DNA from: Firmicutes bacterium ADurb.Bin248
GTDB taxonomy: Bacteria > Bacillota > Clostridia > Christensenellales > CAG-138
Length of the DNA: 34,621 nucleotides
Direction of reading: 5' to 3'
NCBI GenBank assembly: GCA_002069725.1
Contig: MWBW01000029.1
Location: 1 to 34,621 of the forward strand
The translations under genes and the position numbers were made by a program. The first letter of the stretch is position 1; every line of letters begins with the position of its first letter. Below the pieces are notes generated by a model. The model did not search any database and was not told where the DNA came from. It was given only the letters and a program-made list of their open reading frames with translations. Positions 7,331 to 15,652 of this stretch are shown one piece after another.

Positions 7331-8236
7331 TTACAGCTTCTCCATCCCTTTGAGATAGAGCAGGTTTTTGAGTATGATGTCGGCCTTCCACCAGTTCCGG
7401 GCGACCGGCCACTGTTCGGGGTACGCGCCCCAGGCCCAGTTGACGCTCCATGAGCCGTCCTCGAGCTGCGTGTCCTTTATGAACTCGCACTCGTATTCGG
7501 CGAGCTTCCGGTTGTCCTCGTAATAAGGGCTGTTTTTGCCGCCGATAAAGAACGAAGGCTTGTAGACGTAATCCGTCGCCCACTTTCCCGTGTCGCGCGT
7601 GATGCCCTCCGACACCGCCTCGCGCAGCTTTTCTGCGAACTCCCGCATCGGGAACGCTTCCGCGGCGCCCGAGCCCGCGAGATATTCGTATAGCTGTACG
7701 AAGCAGGCGAGCGTGTGTTGCTGGAGCGCTTCGCCCCGCAGGAAGAAGCCGACCGCCTCCCCGGCGAGGCGAAGGCCGAGCGTTTCGGCTCCGCTCCCCT
7801 TCGGCGCGGCGCGCACGAGCAATCCCGCGAGGCTCGCCGTCGGGTTGTAGTCCGCGTCGGTCGGGTAAGTCCACCACGGCGCGTGCGGGTGGTCGTTGTT
7901 GCCGGGCACCGTGTCCCGCCACAGATGCCCGTCGAAGTCCGAGCCGCCCGAAAGATAGGCGAGCATGCTCCCCACGAGCGGATACTTGTGGTTGAAGTAA
8001 CCCATGCCGCGCAGTATTTCCGCGGCGGACCAGGTCTGAATCGGCGAGGAGCCGGGGTTCCAGCAGTCCGCCTCGAGCGCGTGGCCGAAGCCGCCGTCCG
8101 CGTTCTGGTAGAAGGCGAGCGCGCGCAGCACGCCCTGCGCGCCCTTGTTTTCGAAGTGGTGCTGCCAGAGCGCCATCCCGAGCGGACGCGCGTTGCGGTA
8201 GATGAACTCCTGCGCTTTTCTAAACGAATAGCCCAT
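7331..8236 (-). CDS. alpha/alpha-toroid protein (prenyltransferase/squalene cyclase-like repeats), function unknown
   Basis: The 301-residue protein has motifs such as FYQNADGGFGHALE, like the QW repeats of squalene-hopene cyclase and prenyltransferase alpha/alpha barrels. The acidic DxDD catalytic motif of cyclases is not seen, so an enzyme activity is not supported. ATG 8236 is chosen because AAAGGA lies 8 bases upstream, although the frame stays open far upstream through neighbouring genes. It is the last gene of the leftward cluster, just before the terminator. Confidence 0.7.
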   Translation of the reverse strand: MGYSFRKAQEFIYRNARPLGMALWQHHFENKGAQGVLRALAFYQNADGGFGHALEADCWNPGSSPIQTWSAAEILRGMGYFNHKYPLVGSMLAYLSGGSDFDGHLWRDTVPGNNDHPHAPWWTYPTDADYNPTASLAGLLVRAAPKGSGAETLGLRLAGEAVGFFLRGEALQQHTLACFVQLYEYLAGSGAAEAFPMREFAEKLREAVSEGITRDTGKWATDYVYKPSFFIGGKNSPYYEDNRKLAEYECEFIKDTQLEDGSWSVNWAWGAYPEQWPVARNWWKADIILKNLLYLKGMEKL

Positions 8237-8271
8237 ATCGGTATCCTTTCCGCTTCGTCCCGCGGCGGGGC

Positions 8272-8811
8272 TCATTCCCCGCGCGCGAGGCTTTTTGCCA
8301 TGATGATGTCCGGCTTGCCCAGGCCGTTCGCGTCCGGTATGACGCCCACGATCTTGTAGCCGATCTTTTGGTAGAATCCGTACGGATGTCCCCTGACGTT
8401 GCGGATGTGCTCGATTTTTCCAAAGGTATCCTCGAACAGGTCGGCATCCGCAAGCGAGGTCTTGCCGAACTCGTCGTCCGTTCCGAGATAGACCGTCAGG
8501 CAGCCCTTTTGCCGAAGGCGGCGCTCCAACCCGGCGCACAGCGCGCGGCCGACGCCGCGAGCGCGGCGCGCTTCCTCTACGACCAGCGGGTGCAGTTCCC
8601 ATCCGGTGAGGCCGTACTGCGGCATTGCCCCGACGAAGCCTATGACCGCGTCCCCGTCGAGCGCGACGAGGGCGATCTTCCCTTCCTCGAGGCAGGCTTC
8701 GACCTCCTCCCGCGCGCAGTCCGCGTAGCTGTGCGGGAAGGCCTGCGCGAGCAGCGCCGCAGCCTGGGCGACGTGGGATTCGCTCTCCCTTTTCAACTCG
8801 GCGATGCGCAT
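8272..8811 (-). CDS. GNAT acetyltransferase resembling aminoglycoside 6'-N-acetyltransferase
   Basis: The 179-residue protein has the GNAT acetyl-CoA loop RRARGVGRAL. Its C-terminal half shows features usual in AAC(6') enzymes: LGTDDE, then HPYGFYQKIGYKIVGV, PDANGLGKPDI and a MAKSL end. Similarity to AAC(6') is clear by motif, but whether it acetylates aminoglycosides or a metabolite is open; such chromosomal genes are common and often not resistance determinants. The start at 8811 overlaps the end of the DUF402 gene by 19 bases. GGGGGG lies just upstream as a short-spaced ribosome binding site. Confidence 0.76.
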   Translation of the reverse strand: MRIAELKRESESHVAQAAALLAQAFPHSYADCAREEVEACLEEGKIALVALDGDAVIGFVGAMPQYGLTGWELHPLVVEEARRARGVGRALCAGLERRLRQKGCLTVYLGTDDEFGKTSLADADLFEDTFGKIEHIRNVRGHPYGFYQKIGYKIVGVIPDANGLGKPDIIMAKSLARGE

Positions 8812-9380
8812 ATTCCCCCCGGAAGCCTGATTTTGAGCAGTTCAAGGTATCTTTGGCAGAGCGCGAGAAACGCTTCCCTTTTTTCATCCAGCAATGCGAC
8901 GACGGCGCGCGCCGCGTTTTGCGCCTTAACGTACTGCGCCTGCGTGATTTCGCCTTCCGCGAGCGCCGAGGAGAGCTCGTCCTCGTCGAGAATATAAATT
9001 CCGCCGTCCGCCGTCATCACGACGTCGAGCAGCAGGTCGTAAAAATAGGATTTCCCGTCGGGGAGTATGACGTTTCTGTCGGAAATGTCGAAGTAGAACT
9101 GGATGAAATTCCCCTCGCCGTCGTACATGGCCGTGAGCCAGTACGGGACGTCCGGCGCGGCGAGCTGGAGCCAGCAGTATCCGTCGTCCACGATGCGAAC
9201 GCGCTTGCCGCCGTATGTTTTCTCAAGCGGCGCACCGACGCGCTCGAGCCGGATCAGGCCGGCCTCTCCCGTGAAATCGCTGTCGCCGACGCTCATAAAC
9301 GCCGCGCTGCGCGCGAGTATGCGCGGCCAATGGCTTCGGGCGATGTCTTTGATGATAAGGCTCATGCTTTCTTCTTCCAT
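8793..9380 (-). CDS. DUF402 domain protein (FomD/YgaC-like)
   Basis: The protein is 195 residues (190 if it starts at the second ATG, 9365). The DUF402 pattern is visible: GYCWLQLA and FYFDISDRNV, then YDLLLDVVMTADGGIYILDEDEL. The acidic residues bind divalent metal in family members that hydrolyse nucleoside phosphates or cytidylyl phosphonates. The substrate here is unknown. It is co-directional and overlaps the downstream acetyltransferase gene, so the two are likely co-expressed. Confidence 0.8.
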   Translation of the reverse strand: MEEESMSLIIKDIARSHWPRILARSAAFMSVGDSDFTGEAGLIRLERVGAPLEKTYGGKRVRIVDDGYCWLQLAAPDVPYWLTAMYDGEGNFIQFYFDISDRNVILPDGKSYFYDLLLDVVMTADGGIYILDEDELSSALAEGEITQAQYVKAQNAARAVVALLDEKREAFLALCQRYLELLKIRLPGGICASPS

Positions 9381-9405
9381 ACGATCCCGCCCGCGCCGCC
9401 GGACT

Positions 9406-9744
9406 TCACTCCAGCAAAAACTCGTGCTCGCGTGCGATGAGGCCGTCCTTAAATTCGAAGATATCGCAGGAACGCTCCCCGAGATCGTTTTTCAGAATGG
9501 CGGCGATTCGGCCGCCTTCTCCGCCCTCATACAGCGCCTCGCATGTGAATGTGCGCCCGCTGCCGCGGTATGCTTCCTTTATCGCCTCGATGCAGTGATC
9601 GGCGCCGATGACGGTTTTCGTGTCCCCTCCATGCAGAGTCCATACGACGTAGGGGGAGAGGTGTTTCCGGTATTCCTCCCAGTCCCGTCCGTTCTCAGAG
9701 TCGAAGAACTTCAGCAGCGCTTCCTTGTTGCCCATGGAGGTCAT
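9406..9744 (-). CDS. SnoaL/NTF2-like protein
   Basis: The 112-residue protein has the short N-terminal helices (LLKFFDSENGRDWEEYRKHLSP), a central strand VVWTLHGG and the closing strands CDIFEFKDGLIAREHEF of the NTF2-like cone fold. Members include isomerases, polyketide cyclases and small binding proteins; no catalytic role can be assigned. Its ATG overlaps the gtrA stop codon (ATGA). A second start at 9735 is possible. Confidence 0.7.
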   Translation of the reverse strand: MTSMGNKEALLKFFDSENGRDWEEYRKHLSPYVVWTLHGGDTKTVIGADHCIEAIKEAYRGSGRTFTCEALYEGGEGGRIAAILKNDLGERSCDIFEFKDGLIAREHEFLLE

Positions 9745-10187
9745 TCCGCCTTCTCCGCCTCGCGCTTTTTTTCACGCATGGCGATGTCGTTGGTGTCGAT
9801 GGTCTTGCGGAACACCACGTAGCGGTCGTAGAGGAACTCCGTCACAAAGTTGAGCGCCATGCTGACGAGCGTCACGAGGTTGCCGTCCCAGCCGAGCGTG
9901 CTCTCGAGGTATTGGCCGCCGACGGTGGTCACGGGCGTGAATACGCAGTAGTACGCGAACACGAGCAGCATCGCGAGCGGCACGTTGGAGGCGGACTTGA
10001 ACGTGAAGCGCCGGTTGAGCGTGAAGTTCCACAATACGGAAAGTATGAGCGCAACGAGGTAGCTGATCCAGTGCTCGACGCGCAGCAGGTCATATAAAAG
10101 CGCGTAGCTGCCGAACTGTATGATGCCCGCGCTCGCCGAGAACAGAGTGAACTTGACCGTGCGCCAGAACTCCTTATGCTTGGCCAT
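9741..10187 (-). CDS. GtrA-like membrane protein
   Basis: The 148-residue integral membrane protein has about four hydrophobic segments. Family features include WNFTLNRRFTFK after the second segment and FLYDRYVVFRK near the end. GtrA proteins help move lipid-linked sugars across the membrane or act as small accessory proteins in cell-surface glycosylation; no glycosyltransferase gene is adjacent, so the role here is unclear. The start lies 3 bases after the aldolase stop codon, and the downstream SnoaL gene overlaps by 4 bases. Confidence 0.9.
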   Translation of the reverse strand: MAKHKEFWRTVKFTLFSASAGIIQFGSYALLYDLLRVEHWISYLVALILSVLWNFTLNRRFTFKSASNVPLAMLLVFAYYCVFTPVTTVGGQYLESTLGWDGNLVTLVSMALNFVTEFLYDRYVVFRKTIDTNDIAMREKKREAEKAE

Positions 10188-10190
10188 GAT

Positions 10191-11189
10191 TCAACCGCCT
10201 ATCTTCTTTTGATATTTTCTTATATATATCACGCGCATGAGAGCCGTGTCAAACAGGGAAAGGCGGGCGTTCGCCCCCAACGCCCGCGCGTGCAGGAAAC
10301 AGATGCACGCTTTTTTAATGAGCAGGCACAGCGCGCGGCAGTCGCCCTCATCCCGGGCGCGGCAGACCGCGCCCACGCCCGGCACGAGCGCGGCCCCGCG
10401 CCACCGGAGCGCGCGAAGGACGGCCTTTTCCTCCGGCTTCGCGGCGGGGATGCGGCTGCCGATCATTTGCGCGGCGTCGTCGAGCTACGCGGGGAGGTTT
10501 CCACCGAGGGCCGCGCACGCGAGCGCGGGCGCGGACGCTTCGAGCGCGGCGTGGCCGAACGCCTTTCGCGCGCGCGTGAGCAGCCGTTCGGCGCGCGGCG
10601 CGTCGAAGGGGAGCTCTCCCTCCGGCTGGCCCCTGCACGCGCGGCGGCAGGTTTCTTCGAGCAGCTTCGCGCGGGAGAACGCCTCCTCCCGGTCCCGCCC
10701 CGCGACGACGACGCCGTGGCGCGCCATCAGAACCGTGTGCGCGCCCGAAGCGAAGGCAGCTTCCACGTTGTTTGCGAGCTCCTTCGTGCCGGGCAGCGCG
10801 TAGGGCGCATGCGCAACGCCGCCGAGCGCCGCGCGCTCCCGCTCCGTCAGCGGGAGAGAGGCAAGTCCCGTCAGCGCGAGCGCAGAAGCGTAGGTCTGGT
10901 GCGTGTGTATGACGAACTCCGCCTCGGGAAAAACGCGGTACGCCGCGCTGTGGATGCGGTGTTCGGAGGAGGGCTTGCGCGCGCCCGTCCAGGTTCCGCT
11001 CGCCATGTCGAAGGGCACGACGTCGCCCTCGGACATGCTTTCGTAATCCATGCCGCTGGGCGTGATGAGCATGACGCCTTCATCCGCGCGGCAGCTCACA
11101 TTGCCCCAGGTGCGCGCGACGAGCCCTTCGGCGAGCAGCATGCGCCCGGCCTCGGCGACGAGGCGCCTCGCTTCCGCTTCGTTTTTCAT
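10191..11189 (-). pseudogene. two-domain class II aldolase/adducin-family gene interrupted by an in-frame TAG
   Basis: Reading from ATG 11189 (GGAGG 10 bases upstream) gives 234 residues with the class II aldolase metal site: HTH (H95, H97), RHG (H158) and E76 in SSEHRIH. Codon 235 is TAG (minus strand, 10487-10485). In the same frame the protein continues LDDAAQMIGSRIP and ends at TGA 10191, and this second part looks like the usual second half of tandem class II aldolases (GVGAVC, then FFDTALMR-like and YIRKY). The joint PA-stop-LDDAAQ stands where relatives, from memory, have a tyrosine. It may be a nonsense mutation, a sequencing error or amber readthrough. The first domain alone would still hold the metal site. 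Substrate unknown. Confidence 0.78.
10223..10252 (-). promoter_or_regulatory. possible internal promoter before gtrA
   Basis: Minus strand: TTGACA (10247-10252), 18-bp spacer, TATATA (10223-10228). It lies inside the aldolase 3' coding region, about 40 bases before gtrA. The match is good, but an AT-rich coding stretch could produce it by chance. Confidence 0.35.
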
Positions 11190-11326
11190 GCTTGCGTCAC
11201 CTCCGTGCAATCGAACTCGCGCCAACGCCGCGGACGCCGCGCAGATGTTCGCCCCGGTATGGCCGCGCGGCCCGCGCCATGGGAAAAGCATGGCACACGA
11301 CCTCAGGGAACGCGGCGGCCTGTCGG

Positions 11327-12049
11327 TTATTTGAGCAGAAACCGTATGCTGTAATGTTCGGGAAGAAAATAGAACTTGCAGCGCGCGAGGGCTTCCTCGC
11401 CGCGCGAGAGTATGGATTCGATCATGATGAGCGGCGTGCCCTCGGGCACCCGGAGGAATTCCACCTCGAGCTCGTTGGCATGGATGAGCTTGACGTGCAG
11501 GCTCTGGCTTTCCGCCTTTTCATAGAGCGTCGCGCTCAGAAGCTCGATGATGGCCTCGTCGTCCGCCACGTCGATCTCGAGCGCCTCGAGTACCCTGGCG
11601 GGCACCTGCATAAACGCGTAGCCGACCACGCTGTCCCCCGCGCGGTAGACGAGGTTGCTCGCAAGTACGATCTCGCTCATGCCGAGGGCAAGGCGGTTGC
11701 GCGCGATGTCCGTGGGGCTCGCGTAGTTGAATTGGATCTCCACGTCGTCGACGCGCTGCTTGCACAGCGTCGTCATGGGGTTGAAGATGCGCTTGGGTAT
11801 GGCCCTGTCGTCCCTGCGCGCGACGAGCGTGCCCTTGCCCTGGGATTTGATGATCAGCCCGTCCTCGTTGAGTATCGCGAGCGCCTGGCGCAGCGTGTTC
11901 CGGCTCACGCCGTATTTCTGCGCGAGCTGGACCTCGCCGGGCAGCAATTCCCCCTGCGCGTAAACGTTGTTCACGATGTCCAGATACAGCGAATTGTAGA
12001 TGCTCACATACGAAGGCACGCTGCTGCTGTAAAGCCGGTTGTTCTGCAT
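11327..12049 (-). CDS. GntR-family transcriptional regulator with UTRA domain (HutC subfamily)
   Basis: The 240-residue protein has an N-terminal winged helix (about residues 15-75), with PGEVQLAQKYGVSRNTLRQAL as the recognition region and GLIIKSQGKGTLVA as the wing. It is followed by a UTRA effector-binding domain ending in CKFYFLPEHYSIRFLLK. It likely binds the TTGTTNAACAA palindromes at its own promoter and at the divergent ECF/SAM-hydrolase operon, and responds to a small metabolite of that pathway; this is inferred from the repeated site. AAGGGG stands 9 bases before the ATG. The aldolase gene follows 137 bases downstream in the same direction. Confidence 0.93.
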   Translation of the reverse strand: MQNNRLYSSSVPSYVSIYNSLYLDIVNNVYAQGELLPGEVQLAQKYGVSRNTLRQALAILNEDGLIIKSQGKGTLVARRDDRAIPKRIFNPMTTLCKQRVDDVEIQFNYASPTDIARNRLALGMSEIVLASNLVYRAGDSVVGYAFMQVPARVLEALEIDVADDEAIIELLSATLYEKAESQSLHVKLIHANELEVEFLRVPEGTPLIMIESILSRGEEALARCKFYFLPEHYSIRFLLK

Positions 12050-12080
12050 CCGTCACACCCCTTGGGAAGAGTCGGTCAAC

Positions 12081-12091
12081 TTGTTTAACAT
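12081..12091. promoter_or_regulatory. putative GntR operator 1 (gntR side)
   Basis: TTGTTTAACAT, a near-perfect palindrome covering the predicted start (near 12083) of the leftward gntR promoter. The 13-base context AACTTGTTTAACA differs at one position from the site on the other side. Confidence 0.55.
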
Positions 12092-12118
12092 TTTACCACC
12101 GCGCCGCGCCGATTACAA
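12090..12118 (-). promoter_or_regulatory. promoter of gntR
   Basis: Minus strand: TTGTAA (12113-12118), 17-bp spacer, TAAAAT (12090-12095). The predicted start near 12083 falls inside the operator-like palindrome, as expected for autorepression. Confidence 0.5.
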
Positions 12119-12222
12119 GACGGATTTACGGCGCGCCGAGCCGCCGCGGTTTCGCGGGCCGCATAAAAGCGGGAATATTCGCATATTACGGCGCTTAACG
12201 GCCGCGCGGGAGAAGTTATATC

Positions 12223-12251
12223 TTGACAGCATATATGTGCGATGATATACT
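12223..12251 (+). promoter_or_regulatory. promoter of the ECF transporter and SAM-hydrolase operon
   Basis: TTGACA (12223-12228), 17-bp spacer, TATACT (12246-12251), with TGA before the -10. This is a near-consensus promoter, and the predicted start is 12258, the first base of the palindrome TTGTTGAACAA. Confidence 0.85.
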
Positions 12252-12257
12252 TCATAG

Positions 12258-12268
12258 TTGTTGAACAA
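12258..12268. promoter_or_regulatory. putative GntR operator 2 (ECF side)
   Basis: TTGTTGAACAA, a perfect palindrome around a central base, starting at the predicted +1. It fits the GT...AC core of GntR sites and matches operator 1 in 12 of 13 aligned bases. Confidence 0.6.
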
Positions 12269-12303
12269 GTTTGAGCGGACGTATCCTTTGCCGTCGTTAT
12301 ACG

Positions 12304-12321
12304 GCGCCCGGCAGCGGGCGC
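12304..12321 (+). other. hairpin in the ECF operon leader
   Basis: GCGCCCG-GCAG-CGGGCGC, a perfect 7-bp stem, about 30 bases before the start codon. No T-run follows, so it is not a terminator. It may protect the 5' end or affect translation. No SAM riboswitch motif is seen in this leader. Confidence 0.35.
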
Positions 12322-12350
12322 AAATATAAATACGCAATAAGGAGGGTCTC

Positions 12351-12959
12351 ATGGAAAACAACCAAGTCAAGAAGAAGGGCATAGGCAGGCTCCTTCTGGG
12401 CGAGTGGAAGACTGCGACCATCGTCACCGTCGGCATAGGCGCCGCGCTTTACGGCGTGCTGATGGTGTACGGCGGCATCCCGGTGTTCACGAACACGCAG
12501 CTCACGACGGCCATGATCATACCGGTCGTGGTAGGCGGCCTGTTCGGGCCTCTCCCGGCGCTCGTGACCTGCGGCGTCGGCAACGTGATCGCGGATCTGA
12601 TCGGCGGCTGGGGCATGTGGTTCGACTGGTCCATAGGCAACGCGGTCATGGCGTTTTGCGTCGGCCTCCTGCCCGTGTACGGCGCGAAGATCAGGGAAGG
12701 CGTTTTCAACGTCAAGCACGCGGTCATCTACGCGGTCTGCTGCATACTGGGCAACGTTCTGGCCTTCGGCATCGTCACGCCGGTATTCTCCTATCTGCTC
12801 TACGCGTCCGACCTAAACATCACCTTCCTGCAGGCGTTCGCGGCGACGCTGGGCAATAGCTCGGTGCTCATCGTCATCGGCATACCCATACTGATACTGC
12901 TCGCGAGCCGCTTCAAGGCAAGGACCAATCTCTCGCAGGAAAAATCCAACGACTATTGA
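12351..12959 (+). CDS. ECF transporter S component (UPF0397-like)
   Basis: The 202-residue integral membrane protein has about six hydrophobic segments. The order TIVTVGIGAALYGVL, then VVVGGLFGPLPALVTCG and GGWGMWFDWSIGNA, resembles UPF0397 substrate-capture proteins. It would form an ECF importer with the double ATPase and T component encoded next, and give the importer its specificity. The ligand is unknown; the five downstream SAM-cleaving enzyme paralogues point to a SAM-, methionine- or nucleoside-like compound, which is inference. AAGGAGG stands 6 bases before the ATG. Confidence 0.85.
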   Translation: MENNQVKKKGIGRLLLGEWKTATIVTVGIGAALYGVLMVYGGIPVFTNTQLTTAMIIPVVVGGLFGPLPALVTCGVGNVIADLIGGWGMWFDWSIGNAVMAFCVGLLPVYGAKIREGVFNVKHAVIYAVCCILGNVLAFGIVTPVFSYLLYASDLNITFLQAFAATLGNSSVLIVIGIPILILLASRFKARTNLSQEKSNDY

Positions 12960-12979
12960 TGCGATTGTGACTAGGTGAT

Positions 12980-14692
12980 ATGAAACAGACCGTCGTCCGA
13001 TTCGAAAACTTCGGGTACCGTTATAAGGTGCAGCAGGAACCGACGCTGTACGACATCAACCTCGAGATCCATAAAGGCGAGAAGGTGCTCATACTCGGCA
13101 GCTCCGGCAGCGGGAAATCGACGCTTGCCAACTGCATCAACGGGCTCATCCCGTTTTCGTACGAGGGGACGATCACCGGCTCCGTGACCGTGAACGGAAA
13201 GGAAACAAGCGGCCTTTCCATACATGGCCTGAGCGAAATGGTGGGGACGGTGCTCCAGGACAGCGACGCGCAGTTCGTGGGCCTTTCCGTGGGCGAGGAC
13301 ATCGCCTACGCCATGGAAAACGAGTGCGTCCCCAGGTGCGAGATGGTGCCGGTCGTGCGCCGGCACGCGGGCGTCGTGGGCATGCAGGATTTCATAGGCG
13401 CGGTGCCGTTCGACCTCTCCGGCGGTCAGAAACAGAAGGTGGCGATCGCGGGCGTGCTCGGCAATGATGTGAACATACTCATCTTTGACGAGCCGCTCGC
13501 GGCGCTCGATCCCCGCATGGGGCAGACCGCGGTCGAGCTCATCGACGAGCTTGCGCAGGACGAGGAGCGCACGATCATCATCATCGAGCACCGCCTCGAG
13601 GATGTGCTGCACAGGCGGATCGACCGCGTGATACTCATGGCCGAGGGCCGCATCGTGGCGGACCTGCCGCCCGAGGAACTGATCCGCAGCACGCTGCTCG
13701 CGCAGTACGGCATCCGCGAGCCGCTCTATATCACGGCGATGAAATACGCCGGCTGCGCCGTCGCGGACAACGAGAACCTGCGCGACATCCATTCGCTTGC
13801 GCTCACCGGGGAGAACGAACGGAAGCTCCTCGCCTTCTTCAACGCCGACCCGCCCGCGCCCGAGGCGCGCCTTGGCGGGGAGGCCGTCCGTTTCGACCAC
13901 GTCAGTTTCGCATACGACGCGGGCAGGGACGTCCTGAAGGACGTTTCGTTCGCGATCCATAAAGGGGAACGCATCGCCGTCATCGGCAAGAACGGCGCCG
14001 GGAAATCCACGGCGGCGAAGCTCATCTGCGGCGTCGCGCGCCCGAGGGAGGGCCGTGTTTTCATCTCGGGCAAAGACGCCGGATCGATGTCCGTCAAGGA
14101 GATCGGCGAGCGCGTCGGCTATGTGATGCAGAACCCCAACCAGATGCTGCTTAAAGATACCATCAAAAGAGAGGTCGAGTTCGCCCTGAGCGTGCGCGGC
14201 ATGGGGGCGGACGCCATACGAGAGAAGGCCACCGCCGCGCTCAACGCGTGCAGTCTCTACCCGATGCGCAACTGGCCCGTGGATACGGTCAGCTACGGGC
14301 AGAAGAAGCGCGTCACCGTGGCATCCATACTCGTGCTCACGCCGGATGTGCTCATACTGGACGAGCCCTCCGCCGGGCAGGATTACCGCAGCTACACCGA
14401 GATCATGAAGTTCATAGACGCGCTCAACCGCGAGCTCGGCATCGCGATCCTCTTCATCACGCACGACATGCACCTCGCGCTCGAAAATACGGACCGCGCC
14501 GTCGTCTTCGCGGACGGCCGCCTCGTCGCGGACGACCGCGTGTTCAACGTGCTCGCAGACGACGAAACCATCAGGGAGGCGAGCCTCAAGCAGACCTCGC
14601 TCTACACGCTCGCGGTGCGCCTCGGCCTGCCGCCGGAGCGGGTCATCCGTCGCTTCATCGAGCACGAAAGGCAGGTGAAGGCGCGTGAATAA
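12980..14692 (+). CDS. ECF transporter duplicated ATP-binding protein (YkoD-like)
   Basis: The 570-residue cytoplasmic protein holds two fused ABC ATPase domains. Domain 1 has Walker A GSSGSGKST, LSGGQKQK and ILIFDEPLAALDP. Domain 2 (from about residue 300) has Walker A GKNGAGKST, a modified signature SYGQKKRV and ILDEPSAGQD. Fused ATPases with this second signature pair with UPF0397/YkoC-type modules. It drives import through the T and S components. It lies 20 bases after the S component, with AGGTG before the ATG, and overlaps the T component start by 8 bases. Confidence 0.94.
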   Translation: MKQTVVRFENFGYRYKVQQEPTLYDINLEIHKGEKVLILGSSGSGKSTLANCINGLIPFSYEGTITGSVTVNGKETSGLSIHGLSEMVGTVLQDSDAQFVGLSVGEDIAYAMENECVPRCEMVPVVRRHAGVVGMQDFIGAVPFDLSGGQKQKVAIAGVLGNDVNILIFDEPLAALDPRMGQTAVELIDELAQDEERTIIIIEHRLEDVLHRRIDRVILMAEGRIVADLPPEELIRSTLLAQYGIREPLYITAMKYAGCAVADNENLRDIHSLALTGENERKLLAFFNADPPAPEARLGGEAVRFDHVSFAYDAGRDVLKDVSFAIHKGERIAVIGKNGAGKSTAAKLICGVARPREGRVFISGKDAGSMSVKEIGERVGYVMQNPNQMLLKDTIKREVEFALSVRGMGADAIREKATAALNACSLYPMRNWPVDTVSYGQKKRVTVASILVLTPDVLILDEPSAGQDYRSYTEIMKFIDALNRELGIAILFITHDMHLALENTDRAVVFADGRLVADDRVFNVLADDETIREASLKQTSLYTLAVRLGLPPERVIRRFIEHERQVKARE

Positions 14693-15605
14693 CAGGCTGG
14701 TCATCAACTTCATCCCCGGGCCCACCACGCTGCACAAAATGACGGGCGGCACAAAAGTATTGCTGTTCGTGCTCTACACCATAGCCGTCATCGCCACGTT
14801 CGACATCCGCGTGCTGCTGCCGCTCATGGTGCTGCCGCTCGCCGCCATCGTTTCGATGAAACCCAACTACAAGCCGCTCGTTTTCCTGTTCGGCTTCACG
14901 TTTTTGACGGTGGGCGTCATCGGTTCGGTCATGCTCATCGCGGTGTCGCCGGATGTCGGCATGGTGCACGTCGGCTCCCACACGCTCGTCATGCAGATCA
15001 CGGAGTCGATCTACGTCACCAAGGAAACGCTCTGGTATATACTCGTCACCTTCGTCAAGCGCACGGCTTCGTTCCTGGTCGTCATCGCCTTCGCGCTGAT
15101 GACGACGCCCTCGGAATTCGCCTCGGGGCTGAATTTCCTTCGCGTGCCCTATAAAATCTGCATCATCGTGTCGCTTGCCTACCGCACGATTCCGGATATC
15201 GCGCACCGTTTCATCGACATCCGCAACTCCATGATGATGCGCGGCGTCGAGCTGGATTCCCGGCGCGCCTCCCTCGGCAAGCGGCTCAAATATACGGGCG
15301 CCATGCTCGCCCCGCTGATCATCTCCTCGTTCGGCCGGGTGGAGAGCATCGCCAACGCCATGGACCTGCGCGGCTTCGGAAGGCACAGGAAGCGCACCTG
15401 GTACGCAGAGCACGAGTTGACGCGCGCGGACAGGATCATGCGCGCGTTCGCGGCGGCGCTCGCCGCGGCGACGCTGTTCTACATCGCGTACTTCAAGATC
15501 ATCAACCCCTATCCGGTCACCATGTGGTGCCCGTTCGTAAGCCCGGAGAACATCACGAAGACCAACGTGTTCGACACGCTGTTCTTCCTTAAATGGTTCG
15601 ATTAA
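14685..15605 (+). CDS. ECF transporter T component (transmembrane, YkoC/CbiQ-like)
   Basis: The 306-residue membrane protein has an N-terminal cluster of hydrophobic segments, then a long cytoplasmic loop with two xRG motifs: MRGVELD and LRGFGR, which couple the T component to the ATPases. It completes the importer. GTG 14685 is the start; it overlaps the ATPase stop, with AGGTGAAGG upstream. The next gene begins 47 bases after its stop, the longest gap in this operon, which contains a small GAGC-GAAA-GCTC hairpin but no terminator. Confidence 0.92.
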   Translation: MNNRLVINFIPGPTTLHKMTGGTKVLLFVLYTIAVIATFDIRVLLPLMVLPLAAIVSMKPNYKPLVFLFGFTFLTVGVIGSVMLIAVSPDVGMVHVGSHTLVMQITESIYVTKETLWYILVTFVKRTASFLVVIAFALMTTPSEFASGLNFLRVPYKICIIVSLAYRTIPDIAHRFIDIRNSMMMRGVELDSRRASLGKRLKYTGAMLAPLIISSFGRVESIANAMDLRGFGRHRKRTWYAEHELTRADRIMRAFAAALAAATLFYIAYFKIINPYPVTMWCPFVSPENITKTNVFDTLFFLKWFD

Positions 15606-15652
15606 AGGAGCGAAAGCTCAGTATATACAGCGAAAGGAACGACCCATAGATT

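Noticed and set aside
10191..10466. Separate 91-codon gene starting at the ATG after the amber codon
   Set aside because: It is in frame with the aldolase gene and has no ribosome binding site; its sequence continues the second aldolase domain, so it is treated as part of one interrupted gene.
12258..12350. SAM riboswitch in the ECF operon leader
   Set aside because: The leader is only about 90 bases, with one simple hairpin, no terminator and none of the SAM riboswitch core motifs.
12971..14752. 593-codon open frame on the minus strand opposite the ECF ATPase gene
   Set aside because: High-GC antisense shadow; composition is rich in His, Arg, Asp and Val without any domain, while the plus strand encodes clear ABC motifs.
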